DNA of 64,000 bases from Flavisericum labens (GTDB lineage: Bacteria > Bacteroidota > Bacteroidia > Flavobacteriales > Flavobacteriaceae): positions 1-64,000 of the forward strand of contig NZ_JBJJBQ010000001.1 in assembly GCF_045446075.1 (NCBI RefSeq), given 5' to 3'. This document shows, piece by piece, positions 7,225-15,791 of the stretch. How positions within the stretch are numbered: position 1 is the stretch's first letter; every line of letters begins with the position of its first letter. A program made the position numbers and the translations under genes. The notes below the pieces were generated by a model. The model saw only the letters and a list, made by a program, of their open reading frames with translations. It ran no database searches and had not been told where the DNA came from.

Positions 7225-7680
7225 ATGGGCAACAACATTCGCATTACCAAGAAATTCGATTTTGAAACCGGCCACGCACTATACGGGTACGACGGAAAAT
7301 GTAAAAACGTTCATGGCCACAGTTACAAGCTTTTTGTTACCGTTATTGGCAAACCCATAGCCGACCGTTCCAACGTAAAATATGGCATGGTTATCGATTT
7401 TGGCGACCTTAAAAAAATTGTAAAAGAAGAAATTGTAAATGTGTTCGATCATGCCACAGTCTTCAACAAAAACACCCCGCACGTTGAGCTGGCAAAAGAA
7501 CTGCAAGATCGCGGGCACAACATCCTTTTGGTCGATTATCAGCCCACAAGCGAGATGATGGTTATTGATTTTGCAAATAAAATCAGTAAGCGCCTACCCC
7601 AGCACATCAGCCTACACAGTTTAAAACTACAAGAAACCGAAAGTTCATTTGCCGAATGGTTTTCATACGATAACATTTAG
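7225..7680 (+). CDS. queD: 6-carboxytetrahydropterin synthase QueD / PTPS family
   Basis: The protein has 151 residues from ATG 7225 (MGNNIRITKKFDFETGHAL). Zinc ligands H17, H30 and H32 are visible in TGHAL and NVHGHSY. C26 (GKCKN) takes the place of the catalytic cysteine and E138 (LQETES) that of the proton-relay glutamate. QueD converts dihydroneopterin triphosphate to 6-carboxytetrahydropterin on the way to preQ0 and queuosine. Other members of the fold make 6-pyruvoyltetrahydropterin, so the exact product is inferred from the bacterial context. No other queuosine genes are nearby. Confidence 0.88.
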   Translation: MGNNIRITKKFDFETGHALYGYDGKCKNVHGHSYKLFVTVIGKPIADRSNVKYGMVIDFGDLKKIVKEEIVNVFDHATVFNKNTPHVELAKELQDRGHNILLVDYQPTSEMMVIDFANKISKRLPQHISLHSLKLQETESSFAEWFSYDNI

Positions 7681-7681
7681 G

Positions 7682-7763
7682 GCGCTACCTTTTCAGGTCG
7701 GGCTTTACGTTGCAAGTACGCGCTCCGGCGTCGCTGCGGGCTTTCCACTGCAATCCCTAGCGC
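7682..7763. repeat. GC-rich dispersed intergenic repeat
   Basis: An 82-base stretch, richer in GC than its surroundings. It ends in a 6-base inverted repeat (GCGCTA at 7682-7687, TAGCGC at 7758-7763) and contains the internal near-repeats TCGGGCTTT and CGGGCTTTCC. Elements of this look are common between genes in flavobacteria. A degenerate relative may lie at 25401-25461. I see no gene in 7681-7876. Confidence 0.4.
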
Positions 7764-7840
7764 ACCACCTTGCTGTGTTCTTGGCTTAAACCAATGGTTA
7801 ATAATACCACCAAAGGCAACATCAAAAATAAAAAGGTGAG

Positions 7841-7860
7841 ATTCCTGTCTTCACAGGAAT
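7841..7860. repeat. 20-base palindromic repeat (copy 1)
   Basis: ATTCCTGT-CTTC-ACAGGAAT is a perfect 8-base stem with a 4-base loop. It matches the element at 24219-24238 except at loop and stem-base positions that co-vary (T/A against C/G). It lies just before lpxH. Confidence 0.5.
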
Positions 7861-7876
7861 TAAGTATATTTACGCC

Positions 7877-8629
7877 ATGCAAATTCCAAAAGGAAAAAAA
7901 ATATACTTCGCTTCCGATAACCATTTGGGCGCCCCAACAGCCAAAGCCTCACTTCCGCGCGAAAAAAAATTCGTAGCCTGGTTAGACGAGGTTAAGCATG
8001 ACGCAGCAGCCATTTTTTTACTGGGCGACCTGTTCGATTTCTGGATGGAATTTAAAACCGTAGTGCCACGTGGTTTCACCAGAACCCTAGGTAAACTGGC
8101 CGAAATAAGCGATTCTGGCATACCCATTTACTACTTTGTGGGCAACCACGACCTTTGGATGAATGGCTATTTTGAGGAAGAACTCAACATTCCCGTTTAC
8201 CACAAGCCAAAGGAATTTACTTTTAATGATAAGACTTTTTTTATTGGCCATGGCGATGGTTTAGGCCCGGGCGACAAAGGCTATAAACGGATGAAAAAGG
8301 TATTCACAAACCCATTTTGTAAATGGCTGTTCCGTTGGCTTCACCCCGATTTGGGCGTGCGTATGGCGCAGTACCTTTCAGTAAAAAACAAAATGATTTC
8401 TGGCGATGAAGACATCAAATTTTTGGGTGAGGAAAACGAATGGCTGGCGCTGTATTGTAAACGCAAACTTGAAGAAAAGCACCGCGATTATTTTGTATTT
8501 GGTCACCGTCATTTACCATTAGAAATCAATCTCAATGAGAAATCTAAATACGTCAACACTGGCGACTGGATTACCTATTACACCTTCGGAGTTTTTGATG
8601 GCGAAACATTTCAATTAAAAGAATATTAA
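7877..8629 (+). CDS. lpxH: UDP-2,3-diacylglucosamine diphosphatase LpxH
   Basis: A 250-residue calcineurin-like phosphoesterase. The metal-binding motifs appear in order: D14-x-H16 (SDNHLG), G50-D51 (LLGDLFDFW), N90-H91-D92 (VGNHDLW), H125 (GHGDG) and H210-R-H212 (FGHRHLP). DLFDFW and GHGDGLGPGD are typical of LpxH. The enzyme hydrolyses UDP-2,3-diacylglucosamine to lipid X in lipid A synthesis, at the inner face of the membrane. A TATATTTA box (7865-7872) ends only four bases before the ATG, which suggests a very short or absent leader. The gene converges with the MFS gene, overlapping it by four bases. Confidence 0.88.
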   Translation: MQIPKGKKIYFASDNHLGAPTAKASLPREKKFVAWLDEVKHDAAAIFLLGDLFDFWMEFKTVVPRGFTRTLGKLAEISDSGIPIYYFVGNHDLWMNGYFEEELNIPVYHKPKEFTFNDKTFFIGHGDGLGPGDKGYKRMKKVFTNPFCKWLFRWLHPDLGVRMAQYLSVKNKMISGDEDIKFLGEENEWLALYCKRKLEEKHRDYFVFGHRHLPLEINLNEKSKYVNTGDWITYYTFGVFDGETFQLKEY

Positions 8630-9894
8630 TCCTCTTTTTCACTGGCTTCAAAATCTTCGGTTAAATCCAAATTTCGCAACGTTGGATTTTTAACACCTAT
8701 CGAAGCAACAGTAATTAATGTCATGGTGCCACCAAAAACCACTGCTGCCACAGGGCCAATTAATTTTGCTGCCAGTCCACTTTCAAAAGCACCCAATTCG
8801 TTTGAAGACCCAACAAACATTGAGTTTACTGCCGACACCCTACCCCGCATATCATCGGGTGTTTTTAACTGCAATATGGTTTGCCTAATCACCATGGAAA
8901 CCCCATCGGTAGCTCCACTTAAAAATAAGGCCAGAACACTTACCCAAAATATATTTGATAGACCAAAGACAATAATACAAATACCAAAACCAAAAATAGT
9001 AGCCAATAATTTCTTCCCGGCATTTTTACTTACAGGTAAATAGGTGGTCATAAACATACTAAAAATGCTTCCCAAAGAAATGGAAGCGTTTAAAATGCCA
9101 AAACCTTTCGAACCAACTTCTAGAATATCCTGAGCAAATACCGACAATAATGCGACCGTTCCCCCAAATAAAACAGCTATCATATCTAAGGTTAAAGCTC
9201 CTAAAATGGCTTTGTTACTAAATACAAAACGCACACCCACTTTTAAGCTTTCCTTAACAGGCTCTCCTATTTTAGGATTTAAAATCGGTTTTTTCTTGAT
9301 TAGAAAAGTCAAAATAAAGGAAATAACAACAAGTACAAATATCATACACAGCGTTTTCGGCACGCCCATCCAATGAATGGAAAAGCCGCCCAAAAGAGCC
9401 CCCAATACAGCCGCGGCTTTCCATGTACTCGTGCTCCAAGTTGCGGCGTTGGGATATATTTTCTTCGGAACAATAAGTGCTACCAACGAAAAAATAGTGG
9501 GGCCAAAAAACGAACGTAAAAAGCCACCAAAAAACACCAAAGCATAAATAACATATAAAATAGAATTTGTGTTCCAATTGCCAACAACCTTATTCCATGT
9601 CAATAAAAAAAGACCTAAACTAATTAACGAAAAAGCTGCAATACAAATGGCCAATAAATTTCGTTTTTCCTTTTGATCAACAATATGTCCGGCAAACAGT
9701 GCCATTGTAAATGCCGGGATAATTTCCATTAAGCCAATTAACCCGAGATAAAGTGGGTCTTTGGTTAGGCTATATACTTCCCACTCTATAACAATAAATT
9801 GCATAGACCAGCCGAAAACTAGGACAAACCGTACTAGCAAGAATATATTGAATTCCTTTATCCGAAGAGCGGCATACGGGTCTGTTTTTGCCAT
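8626..9894 (-). CDS. MFS exporter (EntS/MFS_3-like)
   Basis: A 422-residue major facilitator with about 12 hydrophobic segments. FAGHIVDQKEKRNLL between helices 2 and 3 is the family's loop 2-3 motif (G-x3-D-x2-x-R-R/K type). GGFLRSFFGPT and DDMRGRVSAVNSMF are typical of the MFS_3 branch that includes the enterobactin exporter EntS. It probably exports a small hydrophobic or siderophore-like compound; the substrate is unknown. The start ATG lies four bases after the stop of the Fic gene, so the two are probably one transcript. The 3' end overlaps lpxH by four bases. Confidence 0.82.
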   Translation of the reverse strand: MAKTDPYAALRIKEFNIFLLVRFVLVFGWSMQFIVIEWEVYSLTKDPLYLGLIGLMEIIPAFTMALFAGHIVDQKEKRNLLAICIAAFSLISLGLFLLTWNKVVGNWNTNSILYVIYALVFFGGFLRSFFGPTIFSLVALIVPKKIYPNAATWSTSTWKAAAVLGALLGGFSIHWMGVPKTLCMIFVLVVISFILTFLIKKKPILNPKIGEPVKESLKVGVRFVFSNKAILGALTLDMIAVLFGGTVALLSVFAQDILEVGSKGFGILNASISLGSIFSMFMTTYLPVSKNAGKKLLATIFGFGICIIVFGLSNIFWVSVLALFLSGATDGVSMVIRQTILQLKTPDDMRGRVSAVNSMFVGSSNELGAFESGLAAKLIGPVAAVVFGGTMTLITVASIGVKNPTLRNLDLTEDFEASEKED

Positions 9895-9898
9895 AGAA

Positions 9899-11029
9899 TT
9901 AATTTCTGTTAGAAAATAAATCTAAATACTCCCTAAACATATAGATTCTACCTCTTTCCGAACCCGTAACCTCTTCTAAAATTTTTAATTTTTCTAAATC
10001 TCTAAGAAGCTTATAAGCCGATGCTGGAGATTTATCTATAACTTCAGCGACTGTTGTTGCGTTTATTGCAGGTTTTGTGTATAGGTAGTCTATTAGCTGT
10101 TTTGCACTGGTACTTCTTCCTTTTAATTTTTTAATTTTTTCATCAATATTCTTTTGAAGTTGTAAAATTCCGTCGAATGTTTTAACTCCTTTTTGTGCCG
10201 TTTCAATAATTCCGGTTAAGAAAAATTTAAGCCATTGAGATAAATCATTATGTGTCCTTACCCGCATTAAATTATCATAGTAGAGCATTCTATTTCTTTC
10301 GAAAAAATCAGACAGATATAAAATGGGTTGTTTTAAAATCCCCTTGCTTACCAAATATAAAGTAATTAATAATCGACCTACTCTTCCATTGCCGTCTAAA
10401 AAAGGGTGAATAGTTTCAAATTGATAATGAATAATAGCTATCTTAAGCAAGTCAGGCAATTGGTTTAAGTCATCATTTGCAAATTTTTCAATATCTGACA
10501 ACAAGTCGTTAATTGCATTATGATTTGGTGGAATAAAAACAGCATCATTTATTGATGCTCCACCAATCCAATTCTGGCTTGTTCTATATGCTCCAGGCAT
10601 TTTATGCTCTCCCCTTACACCGCTTAACAAGATTTTATGTGTCTGTTTTATAAGCCTTGACGAGAAAGGAAGCGTATGGAGCATTTTAACGGCTTCATTC
10701 ATTGCAGCTATGTAATTCTGTACTTCTTCCCAATCATCTCTTTTTTCTATTGAAACCTCATCCTTACTTAAAAAAGCTTCTTCCATATTGGTTTGTGTAC
10801 CTTCAATTTTAGAAGATTGAGTAGCTTCTTTTGCAATATGCATACTCACATATAAATCTAAGTTTACATATTCTGAATACATATCCAGCCTTCCTAAATG
10901 CCTATCTGCTTTACTTAATAGAGCAAAAACTTGCATATCTGTAATTTGCCACTCCCTATTAATTAAATTAGGTTCAAAACTTTTATAAAATCCTTGATTT
11001 ATTTTTTTTCCTGATTGAAAGCTATCCAT
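9899..11029 (-). CDS. Fic/DOC family protein, class II (self-inhibited AMPylator-like)
   Basis: The 376-residue protein contains the complete FIC core HPFLDGNGRVGR (residues 208-219), with catalytic H208 and the phosphate-binding GNGR. It also has the N-terminal inhibitory motif S72-S-K-I-E76-G77, matching (S/T)xxxE(G/N), which places it in class II. A Fic_N-type region precedes it (about 15-100), and a winged helix closes the protein (about 305-370). Fic proteins transfer AMP or another phosphate-containing moiety to protein side chains. With the built-in inhibitory helix no separate antitoxin is needed. The target is unknown. Upstream is a -7 box at 11047-11054, and the MFS gene follows after four bases. 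Confidence 0.87.
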   Translation of the reverse strand: MDSFQSGKKINQGFYKSFEPNLINREWQITDMQVFALLSKADRHLGRLDMYSEYVNLDLYVSMHIAKEATQSSKIEGTQTNMEEAFLSKDEVSIEKRDDWEEVQNYIAAMNEAVKMLHTLPFSSRLIKQTHKILLSGVRGEHKMPGAYRTSQNWIGGASINDAVFIPPNHNAINDLLSDIEKFANDDLNQLPDLLKIAIIHYQFETIHPFLDGNGRVGRLLITLYLVSKGILKQPILYLSDFFERNRMLYYDNLMRVRTHNDLSQWLKFFLTGIIETAQKGVKTFDGILQLQKNIDEKIKKLKGRSTSAKQLIDYLYTKPAINATTVAEVIDKSPASAYKLLRDLEKLKILEEVTGSERGRIYMFREYLDLFSNRN

Positions 11030-11046
11030 AAAAATATTTTATTTTA

Positions 11047-11054
11047 CAAAAATA
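11047..11054 (-). promoter_or_regulatory. -7 promoter box for the Fic-MFS unit
   Basis: The minus strand reads TATTTTTG, a TAnnTTTG match, about 17 bases before the start codon. The 119-base recJ-Fic gap is almost pure A/T. It contains the palindrome ATTTTATT-CA-ATAAAAT, which might serve as a terminator or operator. Confidence 0.4.
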
Positions 11055-11148
11055 AGAAAAACTAAATTAAATTGATTTTTGTTTTAGTTTTATGTTAAAT
11101 TCTAAAATAAATTGTTTTATACTTTTATTTTATTCAATAAAATTAAAA

Positions 11149-12840
11149 CTATTTAATATCTCTTAGTTTTAATTGCAAACTTACATTACCCCGCCAATCA
11201 TTTTCATCAATGGAGTAAACAGATTTAAATGGTTTTCCTTCAGAAATAACATCAAACCTGTCTCCCATACTAAAGCCTATACAGACAAATGTGCTTGATG
11301 AGCCAGATTGTGTAGCCGTAAGCCTTAAATGGGTTTTATCTTCGCCTACGCACTTTCCATAGCCTGTATCAACCAAGTTATCGGTCATAAAAACGGGGGT
11401 CATATTACTAGGGCCGTATGGAGCAAACTGTTTTAAAATTCTATAAAATTTTGGCGTGATGTCTTTTAAGTCGATTTGGGTATCGATATTAATCTCTGGT
11501 ATCAGTAAGTTTCGGTCGATGGTTTTAGACACTATATCTTCAAAAGCCTGTTTAAATGCTTCGTAGTTTTCTTCTTCAAGGGTTAAACCCGCTGCATATT
11601 TGTGTCCACCAAATTGTTCAATGTGTTCCTTACAAGCTTCCAAGGCGTTATAAACGTCAAAACCTCTAACAGACCTTGCCGATGCGGCCAATTTATTGCC
11701 ACTTTTAGTAAATACCAAAGTAGGCCTATAATACGTTTCCGTTAACCTCGACGCCACAATCCCTATAACGCCTTTATGCCATTCTGGATGATAAACTACG
11801 GTGCTTAATCGGTCTTGTTCATTTAATTCCTCTATCTGGTTAAGGGCCTCTTCAGTAATTTGCTTATCTGTTTCGCGCCTATTTAAATTGTAGTTATTAA
11901 TGCCTTCAGCAGACTTTTCGGCCAGTTCCTCTTCTTCTTCTACCAATAAACTTACCGCATAATTGCCATGCTCCATCCGGCCAGCAGCATTAATTCTTGG
12001 TGCCACAACAAAAACTACATCGGTAATGGTAAGTTCTGTTTTTTCAACCTGCTTTAAAATAGCTTTAATTCCTGGTCTGGGATTGGTATTTATTACCATT
12101 AGGCCAAAATGGGCCAATACGCGATTTTCGCCATCAATGGGAACGATATCGGCACCAATAGCTGTGGCCACCAAATCTAGATATTCGGTTAAATCGGCAG
12201 CTGTTTTTCCTTGTTTTGATGCTAATGCCTGAACAAGTTTAAAGCCAACACCACAACCACATAATTCTTTATAAGGATAGTTGCAGTCTTCTCGCTTGGG
12301 GTCTAAAACGGCTTCGGCATCCGGAATTTCATCCCCTGGTCTATGGTGATCACAAATAATAAAATCTATACCTAATGTTTTGGCATGTGCCACTTTTTCG
12401 ACTGATTTTATTCCACAATCGAGTGCTATAATGAGGGAAAAATCATTTTCTAGCGCAAAGTTTATCCCTTTATACGATATACCATAACCCTCATCATATC
12501 TATCAGGAATATATGTATAGACTAATCCATGCCGCGTTTTAAGATAGGTAGACATTAATGCAACTGCCGTTGTGCCATCCACATCGTAATCGCCATAAAC
12601 CAAAATGTTTTCCTTATTAGCAAAAGCTTGCTCAATGCGTGCCACGGCCTTGTCCATGTCTTTCATCAAGAACGGGTCGTGCAGGTGCTTTAGTTTGGGC
12701 CTAAAAAACCGTTTGGCCTCATCAAATGTTTCAATACCCCGCTGCAAAAGCAAAGTAGAGATATTTTCATCGACTTGCAGAGCCTTTTGTAACGATTTAA
12801 CTTTATCAGAATCAGGTTGTGGTTTTAAGGTCCAACGCAT
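11149..12840 (-). CDS. recJ: Single-stranded-DNA-specific 5'-3' exonuclease RecJ
   Basis: The 563-residue protein has the DHH phosphoesterase motifs: YGDYDVDGTTA (82-92), LDCGIK (140-145) and CDHHRPG (163-169). A second-domain GGHKYAAGL (DHHA1) and the C-terminal RecJ OB region (LRLTATQSG, CIGFSMGDRF) follow. RecJ degrades single-stranded DNA 5' to 3' in recombination and mismatch repair, using Mn2+/Mg2+. Length and motif order are normal. It starts 14 bases after the OsmC gene on the same strand, so the two are likely co-transcribed. Confidence 0.93.
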   Translation of the reverse strand: MRWTLKPQPDSDKVKSLQKALQVDENISTLLLQRGIETFDEAKRFFRPKLKHLHDPFLMKDMDKAVARIEQAFANKENILVYGDYDVDGTTAVALMSTYLKTRHGLVYTYIPDRYDEGYGISYKGINFALENDFSLIIALDCGIKSVEKVAHAKTLGIDFIICDHHRPGDEIPDAEAVLDPKREDCNYPYKELCGCGVGFKLVQALASKQGKTAADLTEYLDLVATAIGADIVPIDGENRVLAHFGLMVINTNPRPGIKAILKQVEKTELTITDVVFVVAPRINAAGRMEHGNYAVSLLVEEEEELAEKSAEGINNYNLNRRETDKQITEEALNQIEELNEQDRLSTVVYHPEWHKGVIGIVASRLTETYYRPTLVFTKSGNKLAASARSVRGFDVYNALEACKEHIEQFGGHKYAAGLTLEEENYEAFKQAFEDIVSKTIDRNLLIPEINIDTQIDLKDITPKFYRILKQFAPYGPSNMTPVFMTDNLVDTGYGKCVGEDKTHLRLTATQSGSSSTFVCIGFSMGDRFDVISEGKPFKSVYSIDENDWRGNVSLQLKLRDIK

Positions 12841-12854
12841 ACAAACAACTTAAA

Positions 12855-13301
12855 CTACCCTACAGGAAAAAAATCCACTTTATCATAATGGAAATGAGTT
12901 TTCACATCCATCTTTGAAAATTGACGAAACATTTCCATAACGCCACAGTATTTTTCAATGGACAAATCAACAGCACGCTGTAATTTTTTTTCATTTAAAT
13001 CTTCACCATAAAAATGAAAATGCACGCTTACCTTATCGTAGTATTTTGGATGTTCTTCGGTTAAATTGGCTTCAATTTCAATACTAAAATCATCAACCTT
13101 TAATTTCATTTTTTTTATCAAGGCGGCCACATCAATCCCCGAACATCCGGCAAGACCAGAAAGCATCAAGGCTTTTGGACGATAACCTTCACCTTTTCCT
13201 CCGCTTTCCTCTCCTGCATCAATAAATAAATTGTGCCCAGAAGGATTCGTGCTTTCAAACCTCATGTTTCCTAGCCACTTTGTAGAAACTTTTACTGCCA
13301 T
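12855..13301 (-). CDS. OsmC/Ohr family protein
   Basis: A 148-residue OsmC-fold protein. The redox cysteine pair is C53 (AGCSGIDV) and C119 (KYCGVMEMF), with the usual GYRPKALMLSGLAGC lead-in. Family members reduce organic hydroperoxides as homodimers, and this branch (YhfA-like, thiol intact) is less well characterised. The gene is divergent from the AhpD-like gene across 55 bases, consistent with shared redox roles, and lies just upstream of recJ. Confidence 0.85.
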   Translation of the reverse strand: MAVKVSTKWLGNMRFESTNPSGHNLFIDAGEESGGKGEGYRPKALMLSGLAGCSGIDVAALIKKMKLKVDDFSIEIEANLTEEHPKYYDKVSVHFHFYGEDLNEKKLQRAVDLSIEKYCGVMEMFRQFSKMDVKTHFHYDKVDFFPVG

Positions 13302-13331
13302 TTAAACTATTTTTTTGTTAATTGTAGATAT

Positions 13332-13339
13332 CAAAAATA
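13332..13339 (-). promoter_or_regulatory. -7 promoter box for the OsmC-recJ unit
   Basis: The minus strand reads TATTTTTG, a TAnnTTTG match, about 30 bases before the OsmC start codon. Confidence 0.45.
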
Positions 13340-13356
13340 CTACAAAATTCACAACA

Positions 13357-13947
13357 ATGCCTTTAGTAAAGCCTTTATCTGCCGATCATGATTTGGAAAC
13401 CAAGAAATTAGCTGAATTTTTTAATGAAACCTTGGGGTTTTGTCCCAATTCGGTACTTACCATGCAACACCGCCCAGAAATCAGCAAAGCTTTTATTAAT
13501 TTAAACAAAGCCGTTATGGCCAATGAAGGCCGTGTAACATCTGCTTTAAAGCGAATGATTGCCTGGGTAAGCAGCAACGCTACAGGGTGCCGATATTGCC
13601 AAGCGCATGCCATCCGTGCCGCAGAACGTTACGGTGCTAAACAAGAACAACTGGATAATATTTGGGACTACAAAACCCACCCTGCCTTTAACGAAGCCGA
13701 ACGTGCCGCTTTAGATTTTAGTCTGGCAGCCAGCCAAGTGCCGAATGCCGTTGATGAAAGTATAAAAAGTCGATTGTACGACCATTGGAATGAAAGTGAA
13801 ATTGTTGAAATGCTCGGGGTAATTTCGCTTTTTGGCTACCTAAACCGATGGAATGATAGCATGGCAACCACTATTGAAGATGGCGCCGTTGAAAGTGGTG
13901 AGCGGTATTTAGGAAAGTATGGCTGGAGTGAAGGAAAGCACATTTAG
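13357..13947 (+). CDS. Carboxymuconolactone decarboxylase / AhpD-like peroxidase-related protein
   Basis: The protein has 196 residues from ATG 13357 (MPLVKPLSADHDLE). The AhpD signature CRYCQAH (C-x2-C with the downstream histidine) is intact, preceded by RMIAWVSSNATG. The CxxC pair normally reduces hydroperoxides or serves as a thiol reductant. Proteins of this length are called uncharacterised peroxidase-related. The frame extends upstream to TTG 13315, but those 14 residues look like leader. It diverges from the OsmC gene. Confidence 0.82.
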   Translation: MPLVKPLSADHDLETKKLAEFFNETLGFCPNSVLTMQHRPEISKAFINLNKAVMANEGRVTSALKRMIAWVSSNATGCRYCQAHAIRAAERYGAKQEQLDNIWDYKTHPAFNEAERAALDFSLAASQVPNAVDESIKSRLYDHWNESEIVEMLGVISLFGYLNRWNDSMATTIEDGAVESGERYLGKYGWSEGKHI

Positions 13948-13968
13948 CAAATATGAAAAAACACAAAC

Positions 13969-14742
13969 ATGACTCATAAAAAACTTGTTACACTTACTTT
14001 ATTAATCATTTTAGGCTTTTATTATAATTGCAAAAATGAAACGGATAATAACAACTTTAAACTAATTGAAAGAAACTCATACTTTATTGATTCATACAAC
14101 GGGATAAGTGTTTACAGAAACAACGAAAACCGCAAACCCATGAGTGGCTATTTTGTAGTTGGTGATAAATTTAAAAAATGGGAAGAGTTTAAAGTGAAAG
14201 AGGGCATTTTAAATGGTGCTTATATTATTTTTCATAATAACGGGAAAATTTTTTCTCAATCCCATTATGTTAACGGCAAACTTCATGGTGAAGAGAAAAC
14301 ATATGATGTTTTGGGAAATTTATCAAAAATAAGCACATACAACTATGGCATACTTTACGGAAAAAGCAAGACTTATTTTGATAATGGAAATATCAAATCT
14401 GAATCTAAAATCAAGGATGAAAAAGTAGTTGAATCTATCTCATACGATTTGATTGGTAACATTGAATCTCAAATGTTCATAAAAGACGGACGGAGCCTTA
14501 CTCAAACTATTAAAAGCGGAAAGGTGTTTTCTGAATACATTTCATCAAATTATGACGATTTTGAAGCCATGAAGTTTTTCAATGAAGATGGCTCCCTAAA
14601 ATTATATTTTAGAATGCTGGAGGATGGCGACAAAAGCTATATAATAGAATTGAACGAAAATAATGAAGAAATAAAACGTATAGATATTAAAGCCAACCCC
14701 CAAGAAGTATTTAAATATCAAGAATTCTTAAAACAATTTTAA
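13969..14742 (+). CDS. Lipoprotein with MORN-like (YwqK-type) repeats
   Basis: A 257-residue protein with a lipoprotein signal: MTHKKLVTLTLLIILGFYYNC, giving lipidated C21. At least three MORN_2-like units follow around residues 75-150: GILNGAYIIFHNNGKIFSQ, NGKLHGEEKTYDVLGNL and GILYGKSKTYFDNGNIKSE. Such repeats form beta-hairpin ladders and are found in YwqK-like proteins that have been called antitoxin components. That label is not supported by anything nearby. The location should be the inner leaflet of the outer membrane or the surface. It converges with the glycosylase-like gene, overlapping by four bases. Confidence 0.72.
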   Translation: MTHKKLVTLTLLIILGFYYNCKNETDNNNFKLIERNSYFIDSYNGISVYRNNENRKPMSGYFVVGDKFKKWEEFKVKEGILNGAYIIFHNNGKIFSQSHYVNGKLHGEEKTYDVLGNLSKISTYNYGILYGKSKTYFDNGNIKSESKIKDEKVVESISYDLIGNIESQMFIKDGRSLTQTIKSGKVFSEYISSNYDDFEAMKFFNEDGSLKLYFRMLEDGDKSYIIELNENNEEIKRIDIKANPQEVFKYQEFLKQF

Positions 14743-15308
14743 ATAAATTCACGCACTGCTAATTGTAGCTCGGGTAAAACCTCAACCCCAAACCATGGGT
14801 TTTTACTCAACCAAAATCGGTTTCGCGGCGACGGGTGCGGTAACGGTAAAAACTTGGGCAGATATTCATTATAATTCTTAACGGTTTCGGTTAATGTGTT
14901 TTTAGCCTTCTTGCCCAAATAGTATTTTTGGGCGTACATACCTATTAAAAGTACCAACTCCACCTCTTTCATTTCCTCAAACAAAGCTTGGTGCCATTGC
15001 GGTGCACATTCGGGGCGTGGTGGCAAGTCTCCACTTTTTCCTTTTCCTGGATAGCAAAACCCCATGGGGATAATAGCGAATTTGGTTTCATCATAAAATT
15101 CTTCATCTGAAACATCAAGCCATTCACGTAACTGTTTGCCACTGGGATCATCCCAGGGAATTCCAGAAGCATGCACTTTAGTTCCAGGAGCTTGACCAAC
15201 AATTACAATTTTTGATTGAGGGTGTGCAGAAACCACAGGTCGCGGACCAAGAGGTAAATGTGATTTACAAATCGTGCATTGTTTTATATTTTTGAGTAAA
15301 GTTTGCAT
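14739..15308 (-). CDS. Uracil-DNA glycosylase superfamily protein, probable Fe-S enzyme
   Basis: The protein has 189 residues. Motif A appears as GQAPG (38-42) and motif B as HPSPRN (158-163, LPLPHPSPRN). Four cysteines (C11, C14, C85, C101) have the spacing C-x2-C-x70-C-x15-C. That resembles the 4Fe-4S cluster ligands of family 4 uracil-DNA glycosylases. The catalytic motif differs from the GEAPG of family 4, so the substrate could be uracil or another damaged base. It would act in base excision repair. It may share a transcript with hopJ upstream on the same strand. Confidence 0.8.
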   Translation of the reverse strand: MQTLLKNIKQCTICKSHLPLGPRPVVSAHPQSKIVIVGQAPGTKVHASGIPWDDPSGKQLREWLDVSDEEFYDETKFAIIPMGFCYPGKGKSGDLPPRPECAPQWHQALFEEMKEVELVLLIGMYAQKYYLGKKAKNTLTETVKNYNEYLPKFLPLPHPSPRNRFWLSKNPWFGVEVLPELQLAVREFI

Positions 15309-15353
15309 GTTACTTGATGAGATTCTGAATCAAGTTCAGAATGACAAAAACTA

Positions 15354-15698
15354 CTATTTTTCCTTTAAAGGCTGTGTTTCAAAACTCAAACCATCAAAAC
15401 CTGTTTTCATAAAATTTCGGATGTTTTGATGTCCATTTCCGTTCGGGTCTTTCAATACATCATCAAAATAGTGCTTGCCAAAACAAGCCAATGCCTCTTC
15501 TTTTGAAAAGCCATGAATCTTGGCGAAAGCTAACAACTTACACGACCCAGAATTTTCGCTTGCTCTATTTTGAATATTTCCGTTTTTAAAAGCCGTTGGC
15601 GTAAATTCATAGTTAGCCTCTATTACAGCCATAGTTTCTGAAAATTCAATAGCTTCAGGAGTTTCTTTTAATTTATTCTTAAATGTATTTATATTCAT
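15354..15698 (-). CDS. HopJ type III effector family protein
   Basis: This 114-residue protein matches the small HopJ family along its length: IEFSETMAVIEANYEFTPTAFKNG, then NRASENSGSCKLLAFAKIHGFSKEEALACFGKHY and a C-terminal NIRNFMKTGFDGLSF. The family was named from a Pseudomonas effector but is widespread in free-living marine bacteria without type III secretion, so the name is not evidence of virulence. No secretion genes are nearby. The true function is unknown. The protein looks cytosolic. Confidence 0.85.
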   Translation of the reverse strand: MNINTFKNKLKETPEAIEFSETMAVIEANYEFTPTAFKNGNIQNRASENSGSCKLLAFAKIHGFSKEEALACFGKHYFDDVLKDPNGNGHQNIRNFMKTGFDGLSFETQPLKEK

Positions 15699-15721
15699 TT
15701 CTATAATTTAAAATAGTGTAC

Positions 15722-15784
15722 TGTCATGATAAGACCCTGAAATAAAACTTCGACTCCACTCAGTGTGACAAGTTCAGGATGACA
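15722..15784. repeat. REP-like palindromic intergenic repeat
   Basis: The arms are TGTCAT...CCTGAA (15722-15741) and TTCAGGATGACA (15773-15784), around CTTCGACTCCACTCAGTGTGA. A shorter relative lies between the glycosylase-like gene and hopJ (GATTCTGAATCAAGTTCAGAATGAC, about 15320-15343). These belong to the family of TGTCAT-type repeats scattered through flavobacterial genomes. Confidence 0.5.
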
Positions 15785-15791
15785 TCTATCT

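Noticed and set aside
9272..9577. 101-codon frame inside the MFS gene
   Set aside because: It is an out-of-frame shadow of the transporter.
13969..14742. Antitoxin role for the MORN-like lipoprotein
   Set aside because: The label comes from YwqK-type naming, and no toxin gene is adjacent; the protein is a lipoprotein.
15354..15698. HopJ as evidence of a type III secretion system
   Set aside because: No secretion genes are present, and the family is common in bacteria without such systems.
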